Positions 1-10,318 are shown, counted from the stretch's first letter. The stretch: DNA of 52,362 bases from Chlorogloeopsis fritschii PCC 6912 (GCF_000317285.1 NZ_AJLN01000083.1:1-52362); one strand, 5' to 3'. Program-made: numbers and translations. The notes: a model not told the origin generated them from the sequence alone.

Positions 1-2
1 AC

Positions 3-1244
3 TTGTTACGTCGTAAAGACAATTACCAAGTAGATATTTATGAACGTCGTAGCGATCCGCGAATTGTACCTTTCTCCAAATCTAGAACCTACCCCATAAC
101 TTTGAGCCAGAGGGGTATGAAAGCTCTACGCAACATAGAAGGATTAGAAGAAGCAGTAAAAGCTATCAGCTTGGAAGTTACGGGAACAATCATTCATCAA
201 AAAAACGGTAAGACAAGCTTAATAACTAGACAAAAACCTTTAATTAGCCTCGATCGCACTCGGTTAGCGATCGCTTTATTAGAAAAGTTAACCCAAAAGT
301 ACGACGACAGCAGGCTTAAGGTTCACTTCGACTGTGAATGCACTCAGGTTGATTTCGCTAAAAAACAGGCAAAGCTTCAAAACCCAGAAACCAAAGTAGA
401 TTTCACCGTTGATTATAACTTGTTAGTGGGTGCCGATGGAGCGCGTTCTGTGGTTCGAGAAAGTTTTTTATCTACAGAAAATTTTGAGTGCCAGCAGAAG
501 TACGTTCCCTCTGCCTACAAATCGATTTTCCTTCCTTCTGACAACAACTTAGAAAGAAACTTACAACCAGGTAAAATCCACTCTTGGAGGTTGGATGACA
601 CCACATCAGTATTATTGCTTTATCAGTTAGATGGAACGATGAGTGGCGTAGTCACCTTTCCTTACAAGCAAAATCAGGTAGCCAGTCTTTCTCATGCCCA
701 AGAGGTACTCAAATTTTTTAATGAAAATTTCCCTGAGGTTGGTTATCTGATGCCAACATCAGAAGCAGAAGCTTTTGTCGCCAGAACTGTATCTAGGGTT
801 TCAACAATTCGCTGTAACCGTTTTCACCAAGGTGCTAGTGCGCTGTTGATAGGAGATGCAGCTCATGCAGTATCGCCTGCTCTCGGACAAGGTTGCAATG
901 CAGCGCTAGAAGATGTTGTTATTTTTGACAAAATTTTAGATGAAAATTCTGACAATTTAGCTCAGGCTGTCGAACAATTTAGCGTGCGTAGATTACCAGA
1001 TGCTCACGCCTTAGTTGAGATGAGCGATTATGCTTTTCCTTTATCTAAAAGATTATTTATTGAATTTATTTTGCGGCAGAGAATTGCCAAAATTTTACAC
1101 CGCTTGTTTCCGCAAAAATTTCTGCCTTCATTGTTTGAAGTGATTTCTGAAGACACAAATTCCTATTCTCAGGTTTTAGATTACTACAAAGACTGGATAG
1201 CGAAAGTGAAAAAATCAAATGAAAAGCTCACAGTTAGGGCGTAA
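3..1244 (+). CDS. FAD-dependent monooxygenase, kynurenine 3-monooxygenase-like (5' partial)
   Basis: This is the 3' part of a flavin-dependent aromatic hydroxylase; its start lies before the window. About 413 codons are visible. The N-terminal GxGxxG dinucleotide-binding loop is missing, and the reading opens in the strand after it (DIYERRSDPR). The flavoprotein monooxygenase signatures are present: GADGARSVVR (about residue 142) and LLIGDAAHAVSPALGQGCNAALED (about residues 283-306). The latter resembles the kynurenine 3-monooxygenase form of the GD motif, and the following stretch with FSVRRLPDAHAL also fits that family. Such enzymes hydroxylate an aromatic ring using NAD(P)H, FAD and O2. 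The substrate cannot be told from sequence. The leftmost TTG is not a true start. Confidence 0.8.
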   Translation: MLRRKDNYQVDIYERRSDPRIVPFSKSRTYPITLSQRGMKALRNIEGLEEAVKAISLEVTGTIIHQKNGKTSLITRQKPLISLDRTRLAIALLEKLTQKYDDSRLKVHFDCECTQVDFAKKQAKLQNPETKVDFTVDYNLLVGADGARSVVRESFLSTENFECQQKYVPSAYKSIFLPSDNNLERNLQPGKIHSWRLDDTTSVLLLYQLDGTMSGVVTFPYKQNQVASLSHAQEVLKFFNENFPEVGYLMPTSEAEAFVARTVSRVSTIRCNRFHQGASALLIGDAAHAVSPALGQGCNAALEDVVIFDKILDENSDNLAQAVEQFSVRRLPDAHALVEMSDYAFPLSKRLFIEFILRQRIAKILHRLFPQKFLPSLFEVISEDTNSYSQVLDYYKDWIAKVKKSNEKLTVRA

Positions 1245-2375
1245 GCAATTTTTAATTCAATCCAGTTCATTCAACAGCAGTCGTCATTTCTTCCCATATT
1301 TTAAAGAGACATATACTTGCCTTGTCCTTGCTACCTCAGTTAAAGTAGCGATCGCTTCCTCTGCAAATGTCACCAAGTTAACCGGTTGACACTGTATTGC
1401 CCCAGTTTACAAATAAGCAAACACATACTCTGGCAGTATTAAGTATTCTAGCGCTATAACTACAGCAAAGAGAAAAGCTATTAGCCAGTAGGCACTTTTT
1501 CTTTGATTGCGATTAATTTGTGCTATCTAATTTCAGGAGTCAGAAGCCAGTCGATGCAGAGCGGATAAGCGAAATTAGCCAGAATAATTCTAGATTCTTC
1601 TTCAAACATCCTCTTATATATACATACTTTGATAAAAGATTAGTTAAAAAATCCAGATATAAAATAATTATTTTCTAAGAATTTATAACTCCAGTTAAAT
1701 GAAAATGCCAGACTTTTCATGTATATATTATTTATGTGTTTTAAAAGTTAATAAGTTCTGACTTCCTTTGTATTTATCTAAAAAATACTGACTAATGCAA
1801 CTATCTTGTTCATTAATTAAATCACTACTATAAAAACATAAATTGAATTATTCAAAAAGTCCTAGAGATACAATATAATCTTGTCTACACTTCTTTAGCT
1901 GGTTATAAGTTACTAATTCCTAATCAAAAGCTTGAGCTTTGCAAGTATCGCAGCCTCCTAATCTAGATAAGTTTAATTATGTAACTACCAAACAATTCAA
2001 AAGGTATATTTATGTATAAACCTATACTTACACTTTAGTGCTTCTGGTAGGATAATCTGTAAGGCTAGACTCTGCCTGCAGTAAGCATAGATAATAGATT
2101 GCCATCAAAAACAATAAATATAGGGTTCAGGAGAAATGAATGAAATGCAAATAAAAGTACATTAGGCTTTTATTCTCAGCTATTTACTTATTAGAATTAT
2201 CTGCAATTTATATAAGATAAATCATTACTTTAGTTTGAGAGAATGAGGCAAGACGAGATATTAACAAGTGGCAGGAAATAAACTTACTTAGAAACAATAA
2301 AGTTTTATTTCTAAATAAGTGCAATTCTGGCAATAAAGCTAAACAAAAGAAAATTCTATAATTCATCTAAGATAT
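1245..2375. other. 1.1 kb AT-rich intergenic region upstream of kdpA
   Basis: I see no convincing gene here. A minus-strand open stretch at 1284-1406 reads like a short protein tail and may be a gene remnant. The rest is AT-rich with many stops in all frames. The right end holds the kdpA upstream signals: an inverted repeat at 2282-2320 and a TATAAT at 2357-2362. Confidence 0.5.
2282..2320. promoter_or_regulatory. Inverted repeat upstream of kdpA
   Basis: The arms ACTTACTTAGAAA (2282-2294) and TTTCTAAATAAGT (2308-2320) pair over 13 bp with one mismatch around a 13-nt loop, ending 55 bp before the kdpA ATG. It could be an operator for a potassium or osmotic regulator, or a 5' leader hairpin. 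A TATAAT follows at 2357-2362 without a recognisable -35 box, so the promoter position is uncertain. Confidence 0.35.
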
Positions 2376-4061
2376 ATGGGACAAGGCTTTTTGCAAATTG
2401 GTTTAACGCTTTGTATTTTAATAGCGATCGCTCCGCTTTTCGGCAGATACATAGCGCGCGTTTTCTTGGGCGCAAGAACGTTGCTTGACCCGATCATGAA
2501 TCCGGTTGAGCGAATTATCTACGTAGTAGCAGGTGTACGTGAGAAACAAGAAATGACAGGTTGGCAGTATGCGCGAGCTGTGCTTTTGAGCAATTTAATT
2601 ATGGGCGGTGCTGTTTACTTAATTTTTGAGTTTCAGGGAACTCTGCCTCTCAATCCTAATAACTTTAATGCCCTTAGTTGGGATTTAGCATTGCACACGA
2701 CAATTTCATTTCTCACGAATACCGATCAACAGCACTACGTTCCCGAAACGACTCTGAGTTATTTCAGTCAAACAGCAGCTTTAGGGTTTTTAATGTTCAC
2801 CTCAGCTGCAACTGGCTTGGCAGTAGGTATTGCTTTTCTTCGTGGTTTAACAGGTAGAGCACTGGGAAATTTTTACGTAGATCTCACCCGTGCCATTACG
2901 CGTATCTTGTTACCTATATCTATAGTTGGGGCGATCGCCTTAATTATCTTAGGTGTACCGCAAACATTACTAGGCACCGAAGTTGTCACAACATTAGAAG
3001 GATATACTCAGTATATTCCCAGAGGCCCGGTAGCGTCTTTTGAAATCATAAAGCAATTGGGTGAAAACGGTGGTGGCTTTTTTGCTACTAACTCTGCCCA
3101 CCCCTTTGAAAATCCCAATGGTGCCTCTAATCTGCTCGAAATGCTTGCCATGATTTCAATTCCAGCAGCGTTGATTCACACCTACGGCATTTTTGCCAAA
3201 AATACTAAACAAGCATGGCTGTTGTTCTGGATGGTATTTGTAATTTTTGTGGTTTTAGTAGGCATTGCAGCTAACGGAGAATATCAAGGCAATCTTCTGG
3301 TTAATAGTGCTTTGGGAATTGAACAGCCAAATTTAGAGGGTAAAGAAGTCCGCTTTGGCTCTGTACTAACTGCATTTTGGGCAGTTATGACTACTAGTAC
3401 TATGACTGGTGCTGTCAATGGTATGCACGATTCTCTGATGCCAACAGGAGGTTTCTGTGCCTTATTAAATATGTTTTTGCAGATCGTCTGGGGTGGACAA
3501 GGAACAGGAATCGCATACCTATTAATTTATGTAATTCTAACTGTATTCTTGACTGGTTTGATGGTAGGACGCACACCAGAGTTTATGGGGCGGAAAATCG
3601 AGAAGCGAGAAATTGTTCTCGCCAGTGTTGTGCTATTAATTCATCCAATAGCAGTTTTAATTCCCAGTGCCATCACTCTTTATCTGCCAGAAGCGATCGC
3701 TGGCATTACTAATCCTGTCTTTCATGGCGTCTCTCAAGTAGTTTATGAATACACTTCAGCTAGTGCAAACAATGGCTCTGGCTTTGAGGGTTTAGTGGAT
3801 AATTCCCTCTGGTGGAATTTAAGTACAATCCCAAGCTTACTGCTAGGGCGTTACGTTCCCATTATTGCCATCTTGCTATTAGCTGACAGCATGACTAACA
3901 AACAAACAGTTCCTGAAACTCCAGCTACCCTCAAAACCGATACTCTTCTATTTACCAGCATTACAGCTGGAGTAATTCTGATTTTAGGGGTACTAACTTT
4001 CTTCCCCGTTTTAGCATTAGGCCCGATCGCCGAAGGTTTTAAAATTGCCACTGGCAGTTAA
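2376..4061 (+). CDS. kdpA: Potassium-transporting ATPase subunit KdpA
   Basis: KdpA is the membrane channel-like subunit that selects and carries K+ in the high-affinity KdpFABC pump. The 561-residue product has the usual family length and about ten hydrophobic segments. The conserved filter-type loop with [17 protein letters not shown] lies near residue 230, and a second loop with [12 protein letters not shown] near residue 345. It begins [12 protein letters not shown], close to other cyanobacterial KdpA starts. It is the first gene of kdpA-kdpB-kdpG-kdpC-kdpD, all on the plus strand. In studied Anabaena strains this operon is induced by K+ limitation and desiccation; the regulator binding here is not visible. 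Confidence 0.97.
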   Translation: MGQGFLQIGLTLCILIAIAPLFGRYIARVFLGARTLLDPIMNPVERIIYVVAGVREKQEMTGWQYARAVLLSNLIMGGAVYLIFEFQGTLPLNPNNFNALSWDLALHTTISFLTNTDQQHYVPETTLSYFSQTAALGFLMFTSAATGLAVGIAFLRGLTGRALGNFYVDLTRAITRILLPISIVGAIALIILGVPQTLLGTEVVTTLEGYTQYIPRGPVASFEIIKQLGENGGGFFATNSAHPFENPNGASNLLEMLAMISIPAALIHTYGIFAKNTKQAWLLFWMVFVIFVVLVGIAANGEYQGNLLVNSALGIEQPNLEGKEVRFGSVLTAFWAVMTTSTMTGAVNGMHDSLMPTGGFCALLNMFLQIVWGGQGTGIAYLLIYVILTVFLTGLMVGRTPEFMGRKIEKREIVLASVVLLIHPIAVLIPSAITLYLPEAIAGITNPVFHGVSQVVYEYTSASANNGSGFEGLVDNSLWWNLSTIPSLLLGRYVPIIAILLLADSMTNKQTVPETPATLKTDTLLFTSITAGVILILGVLTFFPVLALGPIAEGFKIATGS

Positions 4062-4206
4062 GGGGATAGGTGATAGGGGACAGGAGACAGGAATAAGGAT
4101 TCTTTTTATCTCCCCCACTCCCCCACTCTCCCTCTCTCCCCCTCCTCCACTCTCTATTCACCTTTCCCTGTTCCCCATTCCCCCAACCCCGTTCCCTAAA
4201 TAAATT
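4062..4206. repeat. Purine/pyrimidine-rich short repeats between kdpA and kdpB
   Basis: The spacer consists of GGGGATAGGTGATAGGGG-like units followed by a pyrimidine-rich run built on CTCCCCCA and CTCCCT. It belongs to the short low-complexity repeats that recur between genes in this window. It separates two genes that are very close or overlapping in most kdp operons. Confidence 0.7.
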
Positions 4207-6315
4207 ATGAATCCAGTTGCAACTACCCCCAAACCACCTAAACCCCAACGTTTTCGCCCATACGATCGCCGTCACGCTCGCAAACAAGCAAAGGTAAACA
4301 CTAAAGGAATTTATCAAAGAGCCATTAAGGATGCCTTTGTCAAGCTCAACCCTAAAGATGCAGTTAAAAACCCGGTTATGTTTTTAGTCTGGGTTGGCAC
4401 GCTTGTCACCCTTGCAGCCACAATTGATCCCGAATTATTTGGTTCTGTTCCGGGTAATAACCCACGCTTAATTAACGGCTTGATTACGGTGATTTTATTC
4501 TTCACTGTTTGGTTTGCCAATTTTGCCGAAGCAGTAGCAGAAGGGCGTGGTAAAGCCCAAGCCGACGCTTTACGCTCAACCAAGTCAGAAACTATTGCTA
4601 AAAAACTTTCTCCTGATGGCACCATTACAGAAGTTCCTTCTACTAGCTTGCAACGAGGTGATACTGTCTACGTCGTCGCAGGTGATATTATTCCCGCCGA
4701 TGGGGAAGTAATTATGGGTGCCGCCAGTGTTGATGAATCGGCAATAACAGGAGAATCAGCACCAGTATTAAAAGAAACTGGCTCAGATGTTGCTAGCTCT
4801 GTAACAGGCGGTACGCGGATTATTTCTGACGAGTTGATCGTTCGCATCACCGCCGATCCTGGCAGAGGCTTCATTGATCGGATGATTGCGCTGGTAGAAG
4901 GAGCAGATCGCAGCAAAACACCAAATGAAATTGCCTTAACAGTGTTATTGGCAATTCTCAGCTTAGTGTTTTTATTTGTCGTTGTTACCATACCGCCCAT
5001 TGCCAATTATGTTGGCAGTCCAGTTAGCGTGTCAATTTTGGTAGCTCTATTAGTAGCACTGATCCCCACAACTATTGGCGGCTTATTGAGTGCCATTGGT
5101 ATCGCTGGTATGGATCGGGTTGCCCAATTTAATGTCATTGCCACCTCAGGGCGAGCAGTAGAAGCTTGTGGTGATGTTAACACTCTGATTCTCGACAAAA
5201 CCGGTACAATCACCTTGGGTAACCGTTTGGCAGAAGGGTTCATTCCGATCAACGGACACTCAATGGAGCAAGTTGCTTATGTAGCCTTGGCGGCGAGCGT
5301 ATTTGATGAGACACCAGAGGGAAAATCAATTGTCCGATTGGCAGAAAAATTAGGAGCCAGGATTAATTTTGACGTTGATAGATCGGAAGGAATCGAGTTT
5401 TCAGCCAAAACTCGTATGAGCGGAACAAACTTACCCAATGGGCAACAGGTTCGTAAGGGAGCGGTAGATGCGATTAAGGGATTTGTGCGTTCCCGCAACG
5501 GTAACACCTCACCAGAATTGGATAGCGCTTACGAAATGGTTTCTCAACAGGGGGGTACACCCTTAGCAGTTTGCTTTGACAACGAAATTTTCGGTGTGAT
5601 TTATCTCAAGGATATTGTCAAGCCAGGAATACGCGATCGCTTCGAGCAGTTGCGACGGATGGGAGTACGTACCATCATGTTGACTGGTGACAACCGCATC
5701 ACCGCTTCTGTAATAGCCAAAGAAGCAGGAGTAGACGATTTTATTGCTGAAGCCAACCCAGAAGACAAAATTGCCGTAATTCAAAAAGAACAGAGAGAAG
5801 GCAAAATAGTGGCAATGACTGGAGATGGTACTAATGATGCTCCCGCCTTAGCACAAGCTAATGTAGGAGTAGCAATGAATACTGGTACTCAAGCGGCTAA
5901 AGAAGCAGCCAACATGGTGGATTTGGACTCAGATCCGACAAAACTAATCGATATAGTTAGTATTGGCAAGCAATTACTGATTACTCGCGGAGCATTAACA
6001 ACATTTTCGATTGCCAATGATATCGCTAAATACTTTGCGATTATTCCAGTCTTATTTGCTTCTGCTAACCTGCAAGGTTTAAATATTATGAGGCTAACCA
6101 GCACTAATTCTGCCGTGCTGTCAGCACTTATTTATAATGCTTTGATTATTCCGGCTTTGATTCCCTTAGCACTTAAGGGTGTAAAGTTTAGACCACTGAC
6201 ATCTAATCAACTGCTACAACGCAATATTTTAATTTATGGCTTAGGTGGTGTAATCGCACCATTTATTGCAATTAAATTAATTGATTTAATTATTACGGTA
6301 GTGGGGTTGGCATAA
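4207..6315 (+). CDS. kdpB: Potassium-transporting P-type ATPase subunit KdpB
   Basis: KdpB is the catalytic P-type ATPase subunit that energises K+ uptake through KdpA. The 702-residue protein has the actuator motif TGES near residue 181, the phosphorylation motif DKTGT with Asp330, the nucleotide-binding domain, and the hinge motif [10 protein letters not shown] near residue 540. Hydrophobic segments lie before and after the cytoplasmic domains. The basic N-terminus (RRHARKQAK) is typical of cyanobacterial copies. It follows kdpA after a repeat-filled 145-bp spacer. All key P-type residues are present, so it should be active. Confidence 0.98.
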   Translation: MNPVATTPKPPKPQRFRPYDRRHARKQAKVNTKGIYQRAIKDAFVKLNPKDAVKNPVMFLVWVGTLVTLAATIDPELFGSVPGNNPRLINGLITVILFFTVWFANFAEAVAEGRGKAQADALRSTKSETIAKKLSPDGTITEVPSTSLQRGDTVYVVAGDIIPADGEVIMGAASVDESAITGESAPVLKETGSDVASSVTGGTRIISDELIVRITADPGRGFIDRMIALVEGADRSKTPNEIALTVLLAILSLVFLFVVVTIPPIANYVGSPVSVSILVALLVALIPTTIGGLLSAIGIAGMDRVAQFNVIATSGRAVEACGDVNTLILDKTGTITLGNRLAEGFIPINGHSMEQVAYVALAASVFDETPEGKSIVRLAEKLGARINFDVDRSEGIEFSAKTRMSGTNLPNGQQVRKGAVDAIKGFVRSRNGNTSPELDSAYEMVSQQGGTPLAVCFDNEIFGVIYLKDIVKPGIRDRFEQLRRMGVRTIMLTGDNRITASVIAKEAGVDDFIAEANPEDKIAVIQKEQREGKIVAMTGDGTNDAPALAQANVGVAMNTGTQAAKEAANMVDLDSDPTKLIDIVSIGKQLLITRGALTTFSIANDIAKYFAIIPVLFASANLQGLNIMRLTSTNSAVLSALIYNALIIPALIPLALKGVKFRPLTSNQLLQRNILIYGLGGVIAPFIAIKLIDLIITVVGLA

Positions 6316-6635
6316 GAAGGCAGAAACGAGAGACTAGAGACTAGAGACTAGGGCAGGCTAACACATAGAGGCTCGTAAGGCAATACGGTTCAGTTAGTGA
6401 TGTAGATTTCTAGAAGATCCCCCCAACCCCCTTGGAAAGGGGGGCAAAACGCGGTTAATTTTCCCCCTTTTTAAGGGGAGACACTGCGTTGCGGGGGTTC
6501 TCCCCCAATCCCCACTCCGTGGGGGCCCCGAGTCCCCCGTTGTAGCAAGTGGCGTGGACTAAGGGGGATCTGACTTTCACTGAACGGTATTGACCTATAA
6601 GGATAGAACACAAGCACAAGAGAGGGTAAAAAGTT
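6316..6635. repeat. Heptamer repeats and dispersed G/C-tract repeats between kdpB and kdpG
   Basis: After the kdpB stop come three to four GAGACTA heptamers (about 6325-6352). A complex dispersed repeat follows at about 6418-6565, built of paired G and C tracts that can fold on themselves. The 20-base core CAGTGCGTTGCGGGGGTTCT found near 31997 is matched here with one change near 6482. No gene is visible. Confidence 0.65.
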
Positions 6636-6905
6636 ATGAAACAAATTAATTTATCGCGAAAATTTTTATCAACAGATGTCATTGAGGCAATTTCCTTTAT
6701 TTGGTTGCAATGGCGCAAGCAAAAATTGCCACTAGCTATTTTTATTGGATTGTGTCTGAATTTAATTATTGCCCCAGTTGTTTATGCTACTGCTGAAGGC
6801 ACATTAGAACGTCGTTCTGCTTGGGCGATCGGGATTTTAGGATTGGTAACGCTGGCACTGATAATCTACTTATTTTTTGTTGTTTTTCAGCCAGAACGCT
6901 TCTAA
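6636..6905 (+). CDS. kdpG: KdpG: small membrane protein with KdpF-like C-terminus
   Basis: This 89-residue protein has two hydrophobic segments (about residues 33-51 and 62-85). The second, ending in FFVVFQPERF, resembles the KdpF peptide of the Kdp pump, which is normally only about 30 residues. Known Anabaena kdp operons carry kdpG at this position instead of kdpF. Its place between kdpB and kdpC supports a role as a stabilising subunit of the pump. The N-terminal 50 residues, including a first membrane segment and the end of a possible signal (VVYATAEG), have no counterpart in classical KdpF. I infer the function from position and the C-terminal similarity. Confidence 0.85.
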   Translation: MKQINLSRKFLSTDVIEAISFIWLQWRKQKLPLAIFIGLCLNLIIAPVVYATAEGTLERRSAWAIGILGLVTLALIIYLFFVVFQPERF

Positions 6906-6965
6906 AGAAATTAATTAAAAGATAAACACCTTTATAGGTAAATCAGGCAATTAAGGACAGTTTTT

Positions 6966-7568
6966 ATGTCTATTATTCGAGAAATAGCCAGAGCTATTCG
7001 CATTACTATAATTCTTTGGTTGGTAACCGCAATTATTTATCCTATTGTCATCTTGGGAGTAGGTCAAACTGCCTTCAAATTCCATGCTAATGGCAGCATT
7101 ATGCAAAATATTCAAGGAGAAGCAATTGGCTCGGCTTTGATTGGGCAACAGTTCCGCTCCGATCGCTATTTCCAAGGACGTCCCAGTACTGTTAGATATA
7201 GCCAAGGAAAAATAGGTAAACCATACGGGATATCAGGTGCCAGCAACCTTGCTCCTAGCAGTCCAGATTTGCTAAACCGGATTGTAGAACGAGCTAATGA
7301 ATTCACAGACGAGAATATTCAACCCTTTGCCGATCTCATTTACACCTCTGGTTCTGGCTTAGATCCTCATATTTCAGTCAGAACAGCCCAGGAGCAGTTA
7401 GAGAGGGTTGCTCGTGCACGTGGTATCAATCGAGAAGAAATATTGCCTTTATTAAGACAGTATACTGATGGCAGGTTTTTAGGAGTTTTTGGAGAGCCTG
7501 GAGTAAATATTTTGAAATTAAATTATGCTCTTGACCTTCAAGAAATTAACCGTAGAGAAAATCAATAA
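6966..7568 (+). CDS. kdpC: Potassium-transporting ATPase subunit KdpC
   Basis: KdpC is the single-span periplasmic subunit of the Kdp complex and raises the pump's ATP affinity. The 200-residue product has an N-terminal membrane anchor (about residues 11-33) followed by family motifs: IGQQFRSDRYFQGRPS near residue 58, SGSGLDPHIS near residue 127, and RARGINREEILPLL. The length is normal. It follows kdpG by 60 bp and precedes kdpD by 291 bp. Confidence 0.97.
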   Translation: MSIIREIARAIRITIILWLVTAIIYPIVILGVGQTAFKFHANGSIMQNIQGEAIGSALIGQQFRSDRYFQGRPSTVRYSQGKIGKPYGISGASNLAPSSPDLLNRIVERANEFTDENIQPFADLIYTSGSGLDPHISVRTAQEQLERVARARGINREEILPLLRQYTDGRFLGVFGEPGVNILKLNYALDLQEINRRENQ

Positions 7569-7859
7569 TTGAGGATAACTAGGATAAATTATTTCTGGCG
7601 ATAATATTAATATAGCAATCCTAAATCATTCATAAAACTCTTTCTTCTTTTTTTCTTTGTGTACTTTGTGTCCTACCCTGCGGTGAGACGTACCTAAGGT
7701 AGGCGCTCCGCGTCTAACGTGTCTATGTGGTTTGTTCTTCCAAACATTTTTTATAAAGTCAGATACAACTGCTATAAATAGTTAGTAAATATTCAATAAT
7801 AAATAGTGGTTAATAAAAATTTCTCAACTTATAGCCACTAATAACAACATTGAATTTTT
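7569..7859. repeat. Nested dispersed repeats between kdpC and kdpD
   Basis: A T-rich repeat containing CTTTGTGTACTTTGTGT lies at about 7640-7740 and resembles the one near 33712-33750. Inside it sits a 46-bp element (7673-7718) flanked by the 5-bp direct repeat GTGTC (7668-7672 and 7719-7723). The element shares TACCCTGCGG and CGCGTCTA words with the array near 16850-17030. The remaining bases before kdpD are AT-rich without a clear promoter. Confidence 0.6.
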
Positions 7860-9050
7860 ATGATTACTAAGGGTGAAACGTTGGGCGAAGATAACGTAAA
7901 TTCAGCAAATTCTACACCATTAGTTGCTGCTAATCTCCCTATTTATCCAGCAAAACGGGGCAAACATAAAATCTTTATCGGTATGGCTCCAGGAGTTGGC
8001 AAAACCTACCGGATGCTAGAAGAAGCCCACGCACTCAAAGAAGAAGGTATTGATGTTGTAATTGGGTTGTTGGAAACCCACGGGCGCAAAGAAACAGCAG
8101 AAATGGCTGAAGGCTTGGAAATCATACCGCGTCAAAAAATTCCGCGCGGTAATTTGATGCTAATGGAAATGGACACAGACGCAATTTTAGCGCGATCGCC
8201 TCAGCTAGTCTTAATCGATGAACTAGCACATACCAATGCCCCTGATTTACCCCACGAAAAACGCTACCAAGATGTAGAAGTCATTTTGGAAAACGGCATT
8301 GATGTCTACTCCACTATGAATATTCAGCATTTGGAGAGCCTTAATGACTTAGTAGCAAGAATTACTGGGGTAGTAGTACGAGAACGCATACCTGACCGCA
8401 TTCTGGATGAAGCAGATGAAGTTGTAGTAGTAGATGTTACGCCAGAAACGCTGCAAGAAAGGTTACTGGAGGGTAAAATTTATGCTCCGCAAAAAATCCA
8501 ACAAGCACTTAATAACTTTTTCCAGCGTCGCAATTTGATTGCTTTACGAGAACTAGCCTTACGAGAAATAGCAGACAACGTTGAAGAAGACGCAAGAGAA
8601 CTCAGCGCCAGCCTCCCTAACGGCAACCTTAATGGTCAAGTATGCAACATACACGAACGGGTATTGGTATGTATTTCCACTTATCCAAACTCCTTACAAT
8701 TATTGCGTCGAGGAGCGAGGTTGGCTAGCTACATGAATGCTCCTCTTTTTGCTTTATTTGTCGCCGATCTGGATCGTTTTCTTACAAAAGAAGAAAGCCT
8801 GCACATAGATATGTGTGAGAAGCTCTGTCAAGAATTTGAAGGTACTTTTATTCGTGTTACCAGCAGTAATATCGCCAAAGCGATCGCCGAAGTTGCTCAG
8901 AAATACCACATTACCCAGATTATTATCGGCGAAAGTCAACGTTCTCGGTGGCAAATACTCCTCAAAGGCTCTTTAACTCAAAAATTAGTTAGGTTGCTCA
9001 AAAACATTGATTTGCATATAATCGCAACCGAGAAAAGAAGAGAGGAGTAA
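7860..9050 (+). CDS. kdpD: Truncated KdpD: N-terminal sensor domain plus USP domain, no kinase
   Basis: KdpD is normally an approximately 900-residue sensor kinase. This 396-residue protein holds only the cytoplasmic N-terminal half. It has a KdpD domain with a Walker A-like motif GMAPGVGKT (residues 41-49), a Walker B-like LVLIDELAHTN, and GLLETHGRKET. A universal-stress-protein-like domain follows from about residue 264. The four membrane segments and the HisKA/HATPase domains are absent, and no kdpE follows. Short KdpD proteins are known from Anabaena kdp operons, so this looks like a family form and not a broken gene. It may act with a separate kinase or sense ATP, K+ or c-di-AMP; that is inference. 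Confidence 0.9.
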   Translation: MITKGETLGEDNVNSANSTPLVAANLPIYPAKRGKHKIFIGMAPGVGKTYRMLEEAHALKEEGIDVVIGLLETHGRKETAEMAEGLEIIPRQKIPRGNLMLMEMDTDAILARSPQLVLIDELAHTNAPDLPHEKRYQDVEVILENGIDVYSTMNIQHLESLNDLVARITGVVVRERIPDRILDEADEVVVVDVTPETLQERLLEGKIYAPQKIQQALNNFFQRRNLIALRELALREIADNVEEDARELSASLPNGNLNGQVCNIHERVLVCISTYPNSLQLLRRGARLASYMNAPLFALFVADLDRFLTKEESLHIDMCEKLCQEFEGTFIRVTSSNIAKAIAEVAQKYHITQIIIGESQRSRWQILLKGSLTQKLVRLLKNIDLHIIATEKRREE

Positions 9051-9130
9051 GGGACAAGGGGAGAAGGAGACAAGGAAACACGGGGACAAGGGGACACGGA
9101 GAATAATTAATGACCAATGACTAATGACTA
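9051..9130. repeat. GGGACAAG-type and ATGACTA heptamer repeats at the anmK start
   Basis: GGGACAAGG/GGAGACAAGG units are followed by tandem ATGACTA heptamers (about 9110-9137). The last heptamer provides the ATG of anmK. Because the unit is 7 nt, its ATGs fall in all three frames. Confidence 0.7.
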
Positions 9131-10318
9131 ATGACTAAACAAGTAATCGGTTTAATGAGCGGTACATCTGTAGATGGCATAGACGCCGCCTTGGTAGATA
9201 TTTCCGGTACAGATTTTGATTTAAAAGTGGAATTAATAGCTGGGGCAACCTATCCTTACTCCAGGGAACTCAGAGAACGCATCTTAGCTGTTTGTAGTGG
9301 AGAAGCCATCTCCATGCAAGAATTAGCAGAGTTAGATGATGCGATCGCTCTAGCCTTTGCCCAAGCTGCACAAAATATTCAAAATAGTCACGAAACAGCG
9401 ACTTTAATTGGCTCCCACGGTCAAACAGTTTACCATCGACCGCCAAGTAGGGGACAGGGAACAGGGGACAGGGGACAGGGTGAGACTTTTCCTAATCCCC
9501 GATTCCTTGGTTACAGCCTTCAACTTGGCCGTGGTGCCGTGATTGCCCATTTAACAGGCATCACAACCGTGAGTAACTTCCGTGTAGCAGATATTGCTGC
9601 TGGTGGGCACGGTGCACCCCTCGTACCTCGCGTAGATGCGGCTTTACTTAGTCATCCTCAAGAAGCGCGTTGTATACAAAATATTGGTGGAATTGGTAAT
9701 GTTACTTATATACCAGCACGTCAAGACAACTGGCTAGAAAAGATTCGTGGTTGGGATACGGGGCCGGGCAATAGCCTATTGGATCTGGCAGTACAATATT
9801 TAACAAATAATGCTAAAACTTACGATGAAAACGGTGCTTGGGCAGCAAGTGGTACTCCCTGCCATGCACTGGTAGAACAGTGGCTTGAGCAAGATTATTT
9901 TCATCTGCCACCACCCAAATCTACTGGCCGGGAATTATTCGGTGTTACTTATCTGCAACAGTGTATAAAAGATGCTGAAGCATACCAACTAAGCCCTGCT
10001 GACTTACTCGCAACTCTTACAGAACTTACAGCAGCTTCGATTGTTCACAGTTACCGCACCTTTCTACCGCAAATGCCACAACAGGTATTTTTATGTGGTG
10101 GTGGTAGTCGCAATCTCTATTTAAAACATCGCCTTCAAGAACTTTTAGCACCTGCACCAGTTTTAACAACAGATGAAGCAGGATTGAGCGCGGATTTCAA
10201 AGAAGCGATCGCTTTTGCAGTCTTAGCTTACTGGCGAAAATTAGGTACTCCCGGCAACCTACCATCTGTCACCGGAGCACCTCAAGAAGTACTTTTGGGA
10301 GAAATTCACGAACCGTAA
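9131..10318 (+). CDS. anmK: Anhydro-N-acetylmuramic acid kinase AnmK
   Basis: AnmK phosphorylates 1,6-anhydro-N-acetylmuramic acid during peptidoglycan recycling, giving MurNAc-6-phosphate. The N-terminal [59 protein letters not shown] and CGGGSRN motifs are all present, so the enzyme should be active. Residues 107-118 ([12 protein letters not shown]) are encoded by GGGGACA-type heptamers (about 9450-9484) that have entered the frame. They extend a loop where the E. coli enzyme is about 18 residues shorter. The start ATG is the last of a run of ATGACTA repeats. Confidence 0.95.
   Translation: MTKQVIGLMSGTSVDGIDAALVDISGTDFDLKVELIAGATYPYSRELRERILAVCSGEAISMQELAELDDAIALAFAQAAQNIQNSHETATLIGSHGQTVYHRPPSRGQGTGDRGQGETFPNPRFLGYSLQLGRGAVIAHLTGITTVSNFRVADIAAGGHGAPLVPRVDAALLSHPQEARCIQNIGGIGNVTYIPARQDNWLEKIRGWDTGPGNSLLDLAVQYLTNNAKTYDENGAWAASGTPCHALVEQWLEQDYFHLPPPKSTGRELFGVTYLQQCIKDAEAYQLSPADLLATLTELTAASIVHSYRTFLPQMPQQVFLCGGGSRNLYLKHRLQELLAPAPVLTTDEAGLSADFKEAIAFAVLAYWRKLGTPGNLPSVTGAPQEVLLGEIHEP

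Noticed and set aside
4314-5784. Minus-strand open frames opposite kdpB
   Set aside because: They lie entirely inside kdpB, lack family motifs or ribosome-binding sites, and mirror the codon pattern of the real gene.
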